Positions 32,025 to 42,496 are shown, numbered from the stretch's first letter. The stretch is DNA of 64,000 nt from Trichomonas vaginalis G3 (GCF_026262505.1 NC_067205.1:8556001-8620000), one strand, 5' to 3'. Program-made: numbers and translations. The notes: generated by a model from the sequence alone, not told the origin.

Positions 32025-32723
32025 ATGTCCGAACAAGCACCGAAGCCAAACTCAATGGCAGATGTCCTTTCAATGTTGCCAGACAAGCGCCCAGTTCAAA
32101 TTCAAATTTTGAATTTGAAAGCTCATCTGACAAACACCGTTAAGACTCTCCAAAGTAGTCTTATGGAAGAGATGAAGGGACTTAAAGGTGAGTTCCTCAT
32201 GAACCAAGCTTCCAATGAGAAAGTCCTGAATGATTTGACGGAAACCTTGCGCATTTACGCGAGAGAGAACCGAGACCTTGCCAGACTCATCTACCGTTTC
32301 TTCGAAGAGATAGACGCCATCTGGAAGGTACTCGGAAAGGACAGAACCTCCAACACCGTAATTCGTGAGTACCAAATTGAAGAAGGAATTGTCGAGGAAG
32401 AAGAGGAAGAAGAGGAAGAAGAGAAACACGAAGAAGAGAAACACGAAGAAAAGGAAGTTTGGGCAACTCTTGTTGCCGATGACACTTACGAAATTTCCCA
32501 ACCCTACCCATACAAAATCCGCAACAAGGAGACAGGCAAGGTTCTTACCCCAGTCCTCAACAACTTGGGACACTTGAACCTTAACCTTCGGAATCGCGGT
32601 TCAATCTCCATGGGCAAGCTTGTCGCAATTCAATGGGTTCCAAATCCAGGCAAGAAGACGAAGGTCAGACACATTGACGGTGACAAGCTCAACAACCGTA
32701 AGGAGAACCTCGAGTGGTTCTAA
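32025..32723 (+). CDS. Maverick HNH-endonuclease-like protein
   Basis: A whole 232-residue frame in three parts. The N-terminus is helical (residues 1-120). A Glu-rich linker contains KHEEEKHEE (about 135-145). The C-terminal domain resembles the NUMOD4/HNH_3 type of homing-endonuclease-like proteins (YPYKIRNKETGKVL, KLVAIQWVPNP, VRHIDGDKLNNRKENLEW). In that family HIDGxxxNNxxxNLEW carries the HNH metal site. It may nick DNA or merely bind it. Its linker DNA is shared almost exactly with the left-end gene. Confidence 0.65.
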   Translation: MSEQAPKPNSMADVLSMLPDKRPVQIQILNLKAHLTNTVKTLQSSLMEEMKGLKGEFLMNQASNEKVLNDLTETLRIYARENRDLARLIYRFFEEIDAIWKVLGKDRTSNTVIREYQIEEGIVEEEEEEEEEEKHEEEKHEEKEVWATLVADDTYEISQPYPYKIRNKETGKVLTPVLNNLGHLNLNLRNRGSISMGKLVAIQWVPNPGKKTKVRHIDGDKLNNRKENLEWF

Positions 32724-32772
32724 GAGTAAAAAAATTTTATTTTAGGGGGAAACCCCGAGTAAATTTAGGTGT

Positions 32773-33180
32773 TTAGTTCATTAAGTGGGTTAAATTAAGG
32801 GTAATTTGGACAATTAGCTCCCGACCTCTGAATTGGACTCTTTCGTCATCCCAGTTGCGTAGGAGGTCGTCCCAGAGGAGTTGGTAGAATTGCCAATCCA
32901 AGGACGATTTGTCCTCCCAGGCATTGAGGATGTACTGCTCGTAGAGTTCATGACCTCTGCCTTGCACCAGACACCCTCTCCCTTGGAACGTAAGGCTTCT
33001 TCGAAGTGCTCGAATGCGATTGGCTGCGTGACCATCTGAAATGACACTTTTTGTCCGTTTGGTCAATGTTTGTGTCTCGTGCCATAGTCGACGAAAATAC
33101 AAACAAACAGGTTATATATGAGTTTGAGACCAAGAATGGTGTAACTCGACCTGTCCGATTCAAATTCGAATAAAAATTTT
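32773..33180 (-). pseudogene. Maverick small gene before the polymerase (fossil)
   Basis: A minus-strand region with two overlapping short frames. Neither matches a family I know, and it appears broken. It follows the polymerase gene on the same strand. Confidence 0.3.
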
Positions 33181-35300
33181 TTATTTCATGCAATGTTTAA
33201 CTATTTCACCATCTTCTTTAACACCCCAGTACTTCCTTTTCGATATTACATGAACTTCGGTGAAAATTTTGTCCAATTTGAATTGACCCATCTTTTCACC
33301 GACCATGCCCATTTCAATGAGTTTGTTATAGCCTTCTTCGTTCGTCATGAGTGCGTCAATGTTCTCATAGTAAACCTTCACTTTGGATTTGACTTCCGAG
33401 AAGAATTTGTTGTAGTTGTCAAGGACTGCCTTTGCGAACTGAGGGTAAGACCAATGTTCGACAATAGGTTTTAATGTGGTTACTAAGCCACTTTGACCTT
33501 GAGTGAATTCGTACTTCAAAACAAAAGGAGAAAACCTTTCAACAAAGTTGTCGACCTTCTCATAATGTTTACTCTTCATCTCTTGAGGTTTCTTTATGGA
33601 ATATCCCCATGTCGAATTCATAAGCAATTTGAGTGTCATTGCAAGTTTGGGGTTTGAAGCTTTCCTAATATCATACAGTTGTTGTATGACTTTTCCAACT
33701 GTATAGTTCCTTCCTGGGAACTCACCGTCTTCGTTTGGAATTCCAGTCGGGATATATTGGACAAACCTCATGTATGCAGCGTTAAGGTCGACATAGTATA
33801 TCTTTTCATATGAGTCGAACTTGTCGCAACCAATTGGTCCAGTTTGTGGAAATTCAAGTGAGTCTCTTATCTTCTGAGAAACTTCTCCTGTTATCTCATA
33901 AACATCGTCGAAGCAACCTGTTTCATATAAAACCTTCTGACCTAACTCAGATGCTCTCCAATACAATTTGACGTCAATTGGATGTCTCAATGGAAGTTTG
34001 TTTATAGCATCTTGAAGTTCTTGCAACCTCATTGGAAGTTCTTCTGGTTCAGGTTGGTATCCGAACAATCCAACTCCTTTTGGAATTGTGTACTTCTTTT
34101 GTACTAGAACTTTGTCTGGAACAACTTTTGGTCTTGCTAACAGTGAAAAGTTTGTTTCGTCTTTTGGTACAAAAGTTTCTGTCAGCTTGTCATCTGGAAT
34201 TGGTTCCAACAAACCTTTCTCGAAAAGAATGTTTACAGCTCTGACAATGTTGCACTTGCCTTTTCCGAACAATGGGTTTGTAAGACTTTCGTTCAACATG
34301 AAGTGGTTGTGGACAATTACAATCTTCAACCATGGTAAGTCTTTGTCAACAACATAGTCGTCATGTGAAGAACCTTTAGCTGTAGGTATGTTGACTCGGA
34401 TATTGACATTTGCCAACGGTGCAATTTTTGCCAATTGACCTCTGAGAATGTACCTTGTCTTCACACATGACTCAAGATACTTCATCTTCTCATCTGTAAC
34501 AAGACCAGAGTTCCTGAGACATGTAAGAATACAAGGTTCATTGACAATTGTTTCAATTGAATTGTAAATTCCATACCTTGTCAAGTCAATGTCAGACTTA
34601 TTTATGAACGGGAAGTATCCAGCATGTTGTCTGACTGCTTGAGGGTTAGGTTGGTACCATTCGAACTTCACTTGCAATTCCTTCAATTGCATTCAAAATG
34701 TCTGAGTCGGAGTCAACCATTTGTTCTCTCTTTGTAGTCTTGAAAGCGTCAAGAAGCATTGCAGCTGTTGTGACATTGCCATGCGCATAGTAATATGACC
34801 GTCCAAATCTGTTATGGTCAATCTGAGATTGTATCCTTTCTTATTTCCTCTTGAATGGCAGCAAGTACTCCCATGAAGCCTTCTTTGTTCTTTCCTTCGT
34901 CAAAGTTTACTGTAAAGGTTCGACCAGATGTAATTTGACTTCTAACTTCACGGTACTTTTCATATGCATATCTTGTTCTTTCCATGGGAGCATGTGCGTC
35001 TTCACCTTTTCCTTTTTTCCTTCTCAAAGGATGCAATTGTTCGTCATGTTTCCAGTAGAATCTGGCAAAGCCGTCGTGTCCTTCAACTTGAGGTTCACTA
35101 ACATCGAAAGGCATGTCCATAAGACGTTCTTCTTCTAACCTCTCTAATCTGTTTGGATAATTTGCGCGTGCTGTTTCTAAGTCCATTTCATAGCGAAGAC
35201 CAGCAATTTGTCATAGACTTTTATGGGTCTTCCCTTCCTATATTTAAAATTCTTCGAAACTTCCAACCATATCTTTCTAACTCTGCTTTTATTCTAGCAG
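33181..35300 (-). pseudogene. Maverick protein-primed DNA polymerase B (fossil)
   Basis: A long minus-strand region of the protein-primed family B polymerase type. In the palm, YYVDLNAAYMRFVQYIPTG is the motif A region (DxNxxY), LKLLMNSTWGYS is motif B (NSxxG), and motif C lies in VKVYYENIDALM. The upstream part (34.7-35.3 kb) would carry the exonuclease or terminal-protein side. Such polymerases copy Mavericks from their protein-capped ends. The region is broken. Confidence 0.8.
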
Positions 35301-35517
35301 ATTTCTATCCATTCTATAGGGGGCATTTTTATAAAAATAAAAAAATATTTTTTTCTTTACTTTACATAACCGCCTGCTGCCATAAGTCTTTGACGCCAAC
35401 CCATACCAGCTAATGAAGGTTGACTTGGTTTAGTTTGGAAACTAACTTTGGTTTTGGTTTTTCTTCAGTTTGGTTCTTCTTCTATCGGTTTTTCGTCACT
35501 TTTCGGTTCCTCTGACT

Positions 35518-35934
35518 TTACCTCACTTGCAGGTATGTTGTGTCGTCAACATCTTCATAAATATCATATGCCATTTGTTTTTGTTTTCCTTTCAACTTTT
35601 TGTGTTTGTTGTAAAGTTTAGAATATTTCGACTCTAAGTCAATGAGATGTTCTATAATGAACTGTTGGTCAGTGAAGTAAACTTTTCCATCTGTTGTCTC
35701 GAAAGCTCCTTCAGACTTCAATATTTTATTTGTGAGAGTCTGTTTCTTTTTTGAGATACTAGCCGTTCCATTTCTATGAAAAGTGACTTTATAGTTAGGG
35801 TTTGTATTTCCAGACCTGGCACTTTCTATTATTGAATTTTTCTCTTCATCTGTAAGTTCTTTGACAGGTTTTGACAATGGTTCTGAACTTTTTGTTTGTG
35901 GTGTCAAATCTACCGTTTCAACTTCTTCGGTCAT
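35518..35934 (-). CDS. Maverick hypothetical protein, 138 aa
   Basis: A whole minus-strand frame opening MTEEVETVDLTPQTKSSEPL. It is acidic at the start, then basic with a predicted coiled coil (EHLIDLESKYSKLYNKHKKL). It belongs to a run of leftward small genes with virion-protein character. No family recognised. Confidence 0.5.
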   Translation of the reverse strand: MTEEVETVDLTPQTKSSEPLSKPVKELTDEEKNSIIESARSGNTNPNYKVTFHRNGTASISKKKQTLTNKILKSEGAFETTDGKVYFTDQQFIIEHLIDLESKYSKLYNKHKKLKGKQKQMAYDIYEDVDDTTYLQVR

Positions 35935-36128
35935 TTCATCTCAGTAAAAAATTTTAGTTTGGTTTGTTTTCAACTGGTTGTTTTAGGTTTTTTAAGTCGG
36001 TCTAAAACTTCCTGAGGTATAGGAAGAACTTGACAAACACGTGGTTGTGTAACTGCTGGAAGCCGACAAATCCATCTTGAACCCATTTGTCTCAATGCTG
36101 TATTGTTCATTTCATCTCAGTAAAAAAT

Positions 36129-36530
36129 TTACATTCCCCACGTTTGAGGCGGTTGAGGTTGGTTATTGTTTACCCATTGTTGTGCATGGTTATATCCTCT
36201 GTTAAAGAATCTTTCACCTTGGTCCATATAGTGTCCTGCTTGGTTATAGTAGTCATTTGCTTTGTTATAGTAGTTTCCTGCTTGTCTTCCTACATTGTCC
36301 ATCCATCCTTGAACTTTTCCTCTTGTTTCAGGATTTGGAATAAGATTTGCTGCATCTCGTGCTACATCCCAACCTTTCTGTACAGTTTGTATAATAGGTT
36401 GTGCTTTCTCTTTAAGTATACCTAATGTACTCAAAATCTTCCTTCCAACTCCAAATACACCTCTGGCTATTGTTCCCACTGCGGGCAAAAATCTGGATGC
36501 AACTCCTGCTAATGCGCCAAATAAACCCAT
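36129..36530 (-). CDS. Maverick membrane-active minor virion protein (pVI-like)
   Basis: A whole 133-residue frame. The N-terminus MGLFGALAGVASRFLPAVG is amphipathic and Gly/Ala-rich; the middle is Asn/Tyr-rich (NYYNKANDYYNQAGHYMDQ). This plan resembles the small membrane-active or core proteins of Polintons and adenoviruses (pVI/pX), which associate with hexons or DNA. Assignment rests on composition and context. Confidence 0.5.
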   Translation of the reverse strand: MGLFGALAGVASRFLPAVGTIARGVFGVGRKILSTLGILKEKAQPIIQTVQKGWDVARDAANLIPNPETRGKVQGWMDNVGRQAGNYYNKANDYYNQAGHYMDQGERFFNRGYNHAQQWVNNNQPQPPQTWGM

Positions 36531-36547
36531 TTCTTATAGGGTAAAAA

Positions 36548-37500
36548 ATGACGAATCCAAACAAGGACCCCTATGTTTCTAAGGCAACAAAGAAAGCACT
36601 CATGATAAAAATCTTTAGTTCAACACCAAATGCTTGGTTTATGGATATCTTGGAAAACATTCCGAGGTATAGAGAAGATGGACCACCATACTGGCTAATA
36701 TTTGTCGGTCAAAACACAAGATACTGTGAAGCCATACCATTACAGTCCAAAAATATTTTAGATCTGCAGCTTTGACAATATTCGTTGACAAATACCATCC
36801 AACAAAACTGACATCTGACTGTGAAAGTTCTTTCAAATCAGACGATATTAAAAACTATCTGCGTTCAAAAAATGTAAACCAATATTTCATTGTCGACCAA
36901 AACCATTCTGCTCTTGGTGTCATTGACAGTTGTATAAAAATCTTAAGAGACTTAAACAACCACAAGGTGGTGAGGTAGATGAAATGTCATATGACGACAA
37001 ATATAGACATTCTCCATGGCAAAGATGAGACAAGTTTTAAATATTTACAATAGCCGTAAACAAAAAGGTTTGGGAAACCACTCCCCCGAAGAAATGAAAA
37101 ACAACCCCGACTTAGAGAAAGACTATATATTTAATAGTTTAGTAAAAGAGACAAACAAGAAAGAATGCCAGGCTTCAAACTTAAGAAAGGTGACAAAGTA
37201 AAAATAGAAATACCTAAACGCGACCCATATGAAAATACTATTGACTATGACAACAATGGGAACTCGACAGGTACTCACCTTCGTGTTCGTAAAAATAGAA
37301 GAAAGTATACAAGAGAATATTATGAAGTTTTAGGCAAACATGGCAAAATGTACAGACTGCAAGCAGAAGATAAAACTACTATTGTCAGACCTCGTTTCAA
37401 ACTTGTCAAAGTTCAAGGTGGTATACTTTCAAAGACAGTTCCTAACAAATATAAGACAACTCCTGACGAATATGCTAAAGAAGTTGAAAATGACGACTAA
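36548..37500 (+). pseudogene. Maverick retroviral-type integrase (fossil)
   Basis: A plus-strand region of the rve integrase class. The catalytic core is recognisable (WFMDILENIP as the first acidic strand, TSDCESSF as the second). The C-terminus is a basic, chromodomain-like beta-barrel (KLKKGDKVKIEIPKR then HGKMYRLQAEDKTTIVRPRFKLVK). The enzyme would cut and join the terminal repeats and make the 5-bp duplication. Broken. Confidence 0.75.
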
Positions 37501-37509
37501 GCAATTCTA

Positions 37510-38763
37510 TACCATGCGTAAACTGTCATGTAAGGTGGCATGTAGTCTTTACTTTGTCCCGTTGTTTGCGTATATCCTGAAACGCGATGTGTATGGTTTC
37601 CATCTCCCTGAGTGTCACTCCAGTAACAATTTATAGCAAACTTAACGTGTCTTTAACATCATATCCTTTACCTTTTGTCATTCCTGACCAATCCCAATAT
37701 CTATGCTTATGCCAACCTGCTTGAGATGTACTTAAATCTATGTAGTGACTGTGTGCAGGTAAATTTTCACCTGAAATCGTTTTACTTCCACCTGTTTCCT
37801 TTGAAGAGTTTGCACAATACAAAAACCTGTCGACTATTTGAGTCCAAGTTCCAAAACCAAGTACTACTTCTGGTCTGGTAGAGTTCATTGACGTATAAAT
37901 AGACCTATAGGATATACTGTTTGAAGTATTTCTGTCTTTAATGTTTGAAGCTCTGTTTTGTCTGCTTTTTTTATATAACTTTTCTTCAAGTTCATTTACG
38001 TCAGAGATGCTATGTCTATGATATTTTTGTGGGTATGTTCCTTCTGTCCATGCTGAAAATACGTTCTTTTGTTGCATCTACATATCCTTTTATCCATGTC
38101 GAGTCTGCTTTTGTATTCCTTAACTCTGTAACACCTTTCTCAAGCTCTTTCAACTGTTGTCCATCTTCCATTAAACCTCTGGTATGACTTGAAACCGTTT
38201 GTGTCAACATATCTACAGTTTCTTTGTCGGCTTTAAGGTCTAAACACCATGAAACCCATCCTGTATCGGCTTTAGTTTTTAAATCTTTGAAGTCCGTTCA
38301 TGGTACCATTCAACCCTTTCTTTAATTTCATTGTCTTTTCTCATCCACATATTCCTTATCTGCCTTCTTATCTAATGCACTAGCCACACATGCTAACTCA
38401 TCGTTAACATATGTTTTATCTGCTTTCTTTTCAACATCCTCTTTCGTTGCATATGTTGCATCTGCTCTGTCATGTTCTTCTTGAACTTTTTCAATGACAT
38501 ACTCTTTGTCAGCTTTGTTGTCAACATCTGCTTTCAAAAGAAGTTCTTATAGGCTTCTCGTTTAAAGTTCCTTTTGTTGGATTTACACAGACAGTATGGT
38601 TCTTACTGTCTTGAAACAGAAACTCATCTGTCATTGGGTTTATCGTCAGTTTTAAGTTTCCTTCTTTCAATGACTCAGATATCTTAGAATAGTTTGAAAA
38701 GTTTGTTGTGTTCTTATTTAGAGCTTGCAAAATGAGTTGTCGGTTGTGTTGTATTTCTCTCAT
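37510..38763 (-). pseudogene. Maverick phage-type tail-fibre/collar-like protein (fossil)
   Basis: A minus-strand region with two features of phage tail fibres. One is a rod of repeats KADKEYV, KADKTYV and KADKEYV with heptad spacing. The other is a C-terminal head with GFGTWTQIVDRFLY and GGSKTISGENLPAHSH, like the phage tail-collar/microcystin-dependent family, whose His residues usually bind metal. A trimeric spike or receptor-binding fibre is inferred. Broken. Confidence 0.55.
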
Positions 38764-38803
38764 AGACGCTGTTTCATTTCGACATTTTTATTCTAGATAA
38801 AAT

Positions 38804-39600
38804 ATGCTTTCAATAGAAAAAGAAAATTCAAGAGTTGCTACAACTAAACCATTAGATGAACTTTTTACGAATGTCGGTCAAAAGTTTGAGACAGAGACCG
38901 TAAAGCATGAAGGCTATCGTTTTGACTACCCATTAAGATGGCTAAGAGACCCATCTGTCACAAAAGCTATTGGCTTTCGTAGAATGAAGTTTGTGTCCTG
39001 TAGAAGATAAAAGTTTTCCATTTATTGTAAGGTTTCATATAGATTATATATCTGAAGGGAAACGAAAAATGTGGGAAGAAATTGAGCTAATACAAGTTGA
39101 CCTTTCATCTTCTCTACAGACTGCGTTAAAAAATATAGAAGATAAAATAATTCATGTTATGCAAAATATGCTGATGAATATGCAAATACCGAGAGCACAC
39201 TTTATGTGAGAATTGTATATGACAAACAAAATTCACAAGTGTCATTTCAAATCTACGAAGACAATCCAAAGAAAGACGAACAAATATATACAGAATTCAC
39301 TGCAATGTCATGGTATTATTTGCAAAGAATGTTAAATCAGAAAGTCGAACTTCCTTTAGCAAATATTTACAGTCGATATGCAAGAGATGAACCATATTTA
39401 TTTAAAGATGTTTTCGACTCCAGCTGCTATTATTGTTCATGCTTCATTTTCTGGCGCACAAAACTCTTTCTTATGCTTGGCAAATGACTTTTCGAAAAAC
39501 CTACAAAGTTATACGAACCACCAAGTGGAAGTATTTCAGACTTTCAAGTATGGTTTACTACAGATGGAAGAAAAAGAATAATTCCATTATACCATGCGTT
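38804..39600 (+). pseudogene. Maverick unrecognised rightward gene (fossil)
   Basis: A plus-strand region starting at an ATG near 38804 (MLSIEKENSRVATTKPLDE). It is mixed alpha/beta with no family I recognise, and broken. It faces away from the tail-fibre-like gene across a short promoter. Confidence 0.35.
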
Positions 39601-39660
39601 TTCTTAGAACTTAGTTTCATATACAACTACTATCGAACGGTAAAAAATATAATTTTTTAA

Positions 39661-39897
39661 TACGGTTGAGGTGTTGGATTTGGTTGCCAACTAGACTGTG
39701 GTGCAGGTTCAGGCTGTTGTATAACAGGAGCTTGTTCTTCTGGTTCAGGGTCTTTAGGTATAATACCAACGAACTGACCTACTCTTTTACCAATATTTTT
39801 GACCGTTCCAAATTCCTCTTCCTACGGTTTTTATTCCATTCCATATACCTCTTCCAACATTTCGAAAGAAGTTTCCTATCTTACTGAAGAAACCCAT
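39661..39897 (-). pseudogene. Maverick small basic/amphipathic virion protein (fossil)
   Basis: Starting near 39897 with MGFFSKIGNFFRNVGRG, the region encodes a repeated Gly/Arg/Trp amphipathic motif (GRGIWNG twice) followed by a Pro/Gln-rich tail. It resembles the small core or membrane-active proteins of Polintons. Appears broken. Confidence 0.4.
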
Positions 39898-39916
39898 TTT
39901 ACTATATGTAAAATCT

Positions 39917-40275
39917 AATGTCCGCCTAGTCTCTTACGTTTCCTGTTGAGTTCCATAGCATTCTTTAACTGGAGCTCATACATTCTGTTTTCCTCTGGTA
40001 GAAAACATATTCTGGGTCAACTCCTGTGTTCGCGTCATCTGCATAAGTTGTTTATATCCCACTTCAGGGTTTGTATAAAACTCTTTCCATCCATATTTGC
40101 ATACCATGGTGGCAAACCTAACGCAGCGTCATTTGACATGGCAGTTTGCATTTGTACATCTGTTGGCACTTGACCATAGTTTGCCATTGCAGTTTGTATT
40201 CTAACTTCATTTGGAATATTCTCTGGGTTTGGTTGTCCAGGTTGCTGTGCATTCGCTAAGTTCTGTGCGTCCATT
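39917..40275 (-). pseudogene. Maverick small Gln/Asn-rich gene (fossil)
   Basis: A minus-strand region starting at the ATG near 40274 (MDAQNLANAQQPGQPNPEN). It contains a short repeated peptide (QTAMANYGQVPTD / QTAMSNDAALG). Family unknown; appears broken. Confidence 0.35.
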
Positions 40276-40418
40276 TAATATTAGATAAAAATATCTCTTA
40301 CGAGTACATATACTGAACATTTGCAGGCATTGGTTCATCTTCATATTCTCTATATCTTTCTGCCACGTCAAATAAATAAATGACACAATGGAAAAAACCT
40401 AAAACAAGTAGTCCTATT

Positions 40419-41230
40419 TCAAACACATTTACTTACTAGTAAAATTTCTTTGTTATGACACTTTCTCCAGTTTATAGGACCTCTCTCATATTCTATCTTG
40501 TCATATCTAAACTCATAGTCAGTATGTCCTCTAACCATCTCATGACACTTTCCAAACCACTTTTTATCGGATGTAAAGTAAAAGCATGGATGGTTATGTA
40601 AAACGTCTAAAGTTTCTAAAGAGTCTCTCAAAGTCCAGTCTACTTGGTATTGAAAATCCATGTGTTATAGAACGGCGGGTCCACTATAAAGAAAACATTT
40701 TCCTTGTCTTTATATTTTTTCATACAACTCTGTCCAATGACATCTCACAACTCTATACCCTCAGTATATTTTTTCTATGTTCTCTTTGAAAACATTTGTA
40801 TAGTTAAAGATATAAAACTTTTGACATAAGTGTTTCAATGTCATGAACTCTTATAGCACCACTATATAATAGTCTAGCAGATATACTATCCAGTCAATAT
40901 ACTCTGCTTTTTCAAAACCTCTCTGACAGTATTTTTCTTATCTAATGGTATACGTTCCATCTTACCTATAGGTATCTTTTTCTTTTAACTCTTTCAATAT
41001 TTTGTTTGTGTCTGGTAATGTTTGAGACGGTCCATATAGTTGTCGAAGTCATTGCATATAATCTTTGAGTCAGGAAATATTGTATGGCACAAATGAGATA
41101 TATAGAAACTTCCACCGAACAAGTCTACAAATGTTAGACCATTCGGTAGTTTCTTAAGTTCTCTCAATAGAATATCTTTACATCTACTCTTATTTCCAAA
41201 GAAGGTAACGGTGGTTTTGTAAAATTCATT
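40419..41230 (-). pseudogene. Maverick D12-class adenine DNA methyltransferase (fossil)
   Basis: The minus-strand translation of this region carries the signatures of Dam/D12-class N6-adenine methyltransferases. FVDLFGGS is motif I for S-adenosylmethionine binding, ICNDFDNYM is the acidic strand that follows, and VDPPFYNT is the catalytic DPPY-type motif. It lies at the right end of the element. N6-adenine methyltransferases of prokaryotic type carried on Mavericks are known in Trichomonas vaginalis, which supports the call. Broken. Confidence 0.65.
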
Positions 41231-41259
41231 TTATATATATAATAAAAATGTTTTTTCCT

Positions 41260-41375
41260 GAAAAGTGACAGAAAAGTGACAAAACATGTACGAAGAAGTC
41301 TTGAAAATTCAAGAGGGTAGAAAAGAGGTTAGAAAAGAGGTTATATCTAACCTTCTACCCTAAACATTATTTTTG
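41260..41375. repeat. Maverick right-end GGGTAGA element with AAAAGTGAC pair
   Basis: Two AAAAGTGAC motifs 10 bases apart (41261-41280) and a fifth copy of the AGGGTAGA...TCTACCCT element (41306-41363). Position between the methyltransferase start and the terminal repeat suggests a promoter or replication-related site. Confidence 0.5.
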
Positions 41376-41454
41376 TCTGATTTTACGAAGAAGTCTTGAC
41401 AAAACATGAAAACATATATAATTTGTGAAAAGCTCCTGGAAGACCCGTATATAA

Positions 41455-41543
41455 GAACTTCATTTATACTAAACATCTTCGGGGCTAGAGGGCACGAAGT
41501 GCCTGGAAGCCCCACTTCCCTTTTTTTTTTTTTTTTTTTTTTT
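41455..41543 (-). repeat. Maverick right terminal inverted repeat
   Basis: Reverse complement of the left repeat, ending in 23 T. It contains the palindrome GGCACGAAGTGCC (41491-41503) where the left repeat has GGGGC/GCCCC arms. Confidence 0.9.
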
Positions 41544-41548
41544 CAACT
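41544..41548. repeat. Target-site duplication CAACT, right
   Basis: Direct copy of 16556-16560, immediately outside the right terminal repeat. Confidence 0.85.
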
Positions 41549-41690
41549 CATGATTCAATTTCATTGTAATGATAAATATACACTCAGACTCATACCTTAA
41601 AAGGCAAACCCAAATTTTAGCTAAAAGTGACAGGGGAAAAAAACGTTTAGTATTAAAAAAAAAGACCGATGAGAGCTTCGTTCGAAATAT

Positions 41691-41752
41691 AGAGGGAACT
41701 GAGAATGCGCAACCATTCTCAGGGAATATTGGATGCTATTCCCGTTCCCTCT
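41691..41752. repeat. Perfect three-way-junction palindrome
   Basis: Outer stem 41691-41699 (AGAGGGAAC) pairs perfectly with 41744-41752 (GTTCCCTCT). Between them sit two perfect hairpins: 41701-41707/41714-41720 (GAGAATG/CATTCTC, 6-base loop) and 41722-41727/41738-41743 (GGGAAT/ATTCCC, 10-base loop). Only two bases, 41700 and 41721, stay unpaired at the junction. It lies about 150 bases outside the Maverick. Could be a small structured RNA or a DNA cruciform. Confidence 0.8.
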
Positions 41753-41793
41753 GTATGGAAAATTGAGGTTTTCAAAGGGAGTTAAAATAATAT

Positions 41794-42270
41794 CAAATTT
41801 ATACTAATTTACTTCAAAATACAAAAGTATTTGACAGCTAAAATTAGTTACTTTAGCAAGCCTATCAATACCCTTTTACGATTATTGCTACTTTTTTCGA
41901 AATAAAAGTAAAAACAAATTTATACTAATTTACTTCAAAATACAAAAGTATTTGACAGCTAAAATTAGTTACTTTAGCAAGCCTATCAATACCCTTTTAC
42001 GATTATTGCTACTTTTTCGAAATAAAAGTAAAAACAAATTTATACTAATTTACTTCAAAATACAAAAGTATTTGACAGCTAAAATTAGTTACTTTAGCAA
42101 GCCTATCAATACCCTTTTACGATTATTGCTACTTTTTCGAAATAAAAGTAAAAACAAATTTATACTAATTTACTTCAAAATACAAAAGTATTTGACAGCT
42201 AAAATTAGTTACTTTAGCAAGCCTATCAATACCCTTTTACGATTATTGCTACTTTTTCGAAATAAAATAA
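41794..42270. repeat. Four tandem copies of a 120-bp satellite
   Basis: Units start at 41794, 41915, 42035 and 42155 with CAAATTTATACTAATTTAC and end near CTTTTTCGAAATAAAAGTA. They are nearly identical; the first has one extra T (121 bp). Because 120 is divisible by three, a frame stays open through the later copies, but it has no gene character. Confidence 0.95.
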
Positions 42271-42369
42271 ATTTATTATCAAAAACCTTTTTTTTCTTAG
42301 TAAAAATAAACGAAATTTTTTACCTTATGAACTTTTGATGGAAATATGCAAATTTAAAATAATAAAGAA

Positions 42370-42496
42370 AGCCGCGAGCGAAGCGATCGGCTTAGTTCGA
42401 AGATTTTGATTCAAATCTTTGCTGATCTGTAATTCGCGGAAGCCGCGAGCGAATCGAGCGGCTTAGGTCTAAAATTTTGATTCAAATCTTTGCTTA
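42370..42496. repeat. Two copies of a GC-rich hairpin repeat
   Basis: AGCCGCGAGCGAAGCGATCGG (42371 on) and a related copy AGCCGCGAGCGAATCGAGCGG about 70 bases later, each followed by similar sequence ending TTTTGATTCAAATCTTTGCT. Both have AGCCG/CGGCT arms that pair. GC content is strikingly higher than the surroundings. Confidence 0.75.

Larger units (their letters stand above)
16561..41543. mobile_element. Maverick/Polinton, full length, broken
   Basis: A 24,983-bp element bounded by inverted repeats of about 90-96 bp, each beginning with a long A/T homopolymer, and flanked by CAACT duplications. Its parts are typical of the family: double-jelly-roll capsid region, D5-like helicase, A32-type packaging ATPase, protein-primed polymerase B, retroviral-type integrase and minor virion proteins, plus a tail-fibre-like gene, an HNH-type gene and a D12-class adenine methyltransferase region. 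Genes on both strands are packed closely. It is broken at roughly a couple of dozen places across several genes, while about a dozen frames look whole. Closely matching terminal repeats and a clean target duplication suggest a fairly recent insertion. It separates the hairpin-rich spacer at 15.9 kb from the three-way junction at 41.7 kb. Confidence 0.95.

Noticed and set aside
41952-42338. 128-codon frame over the 120-bp satellite
   Set aside because: It is open only because the repeat unit is divisible by three; no start context or homology.
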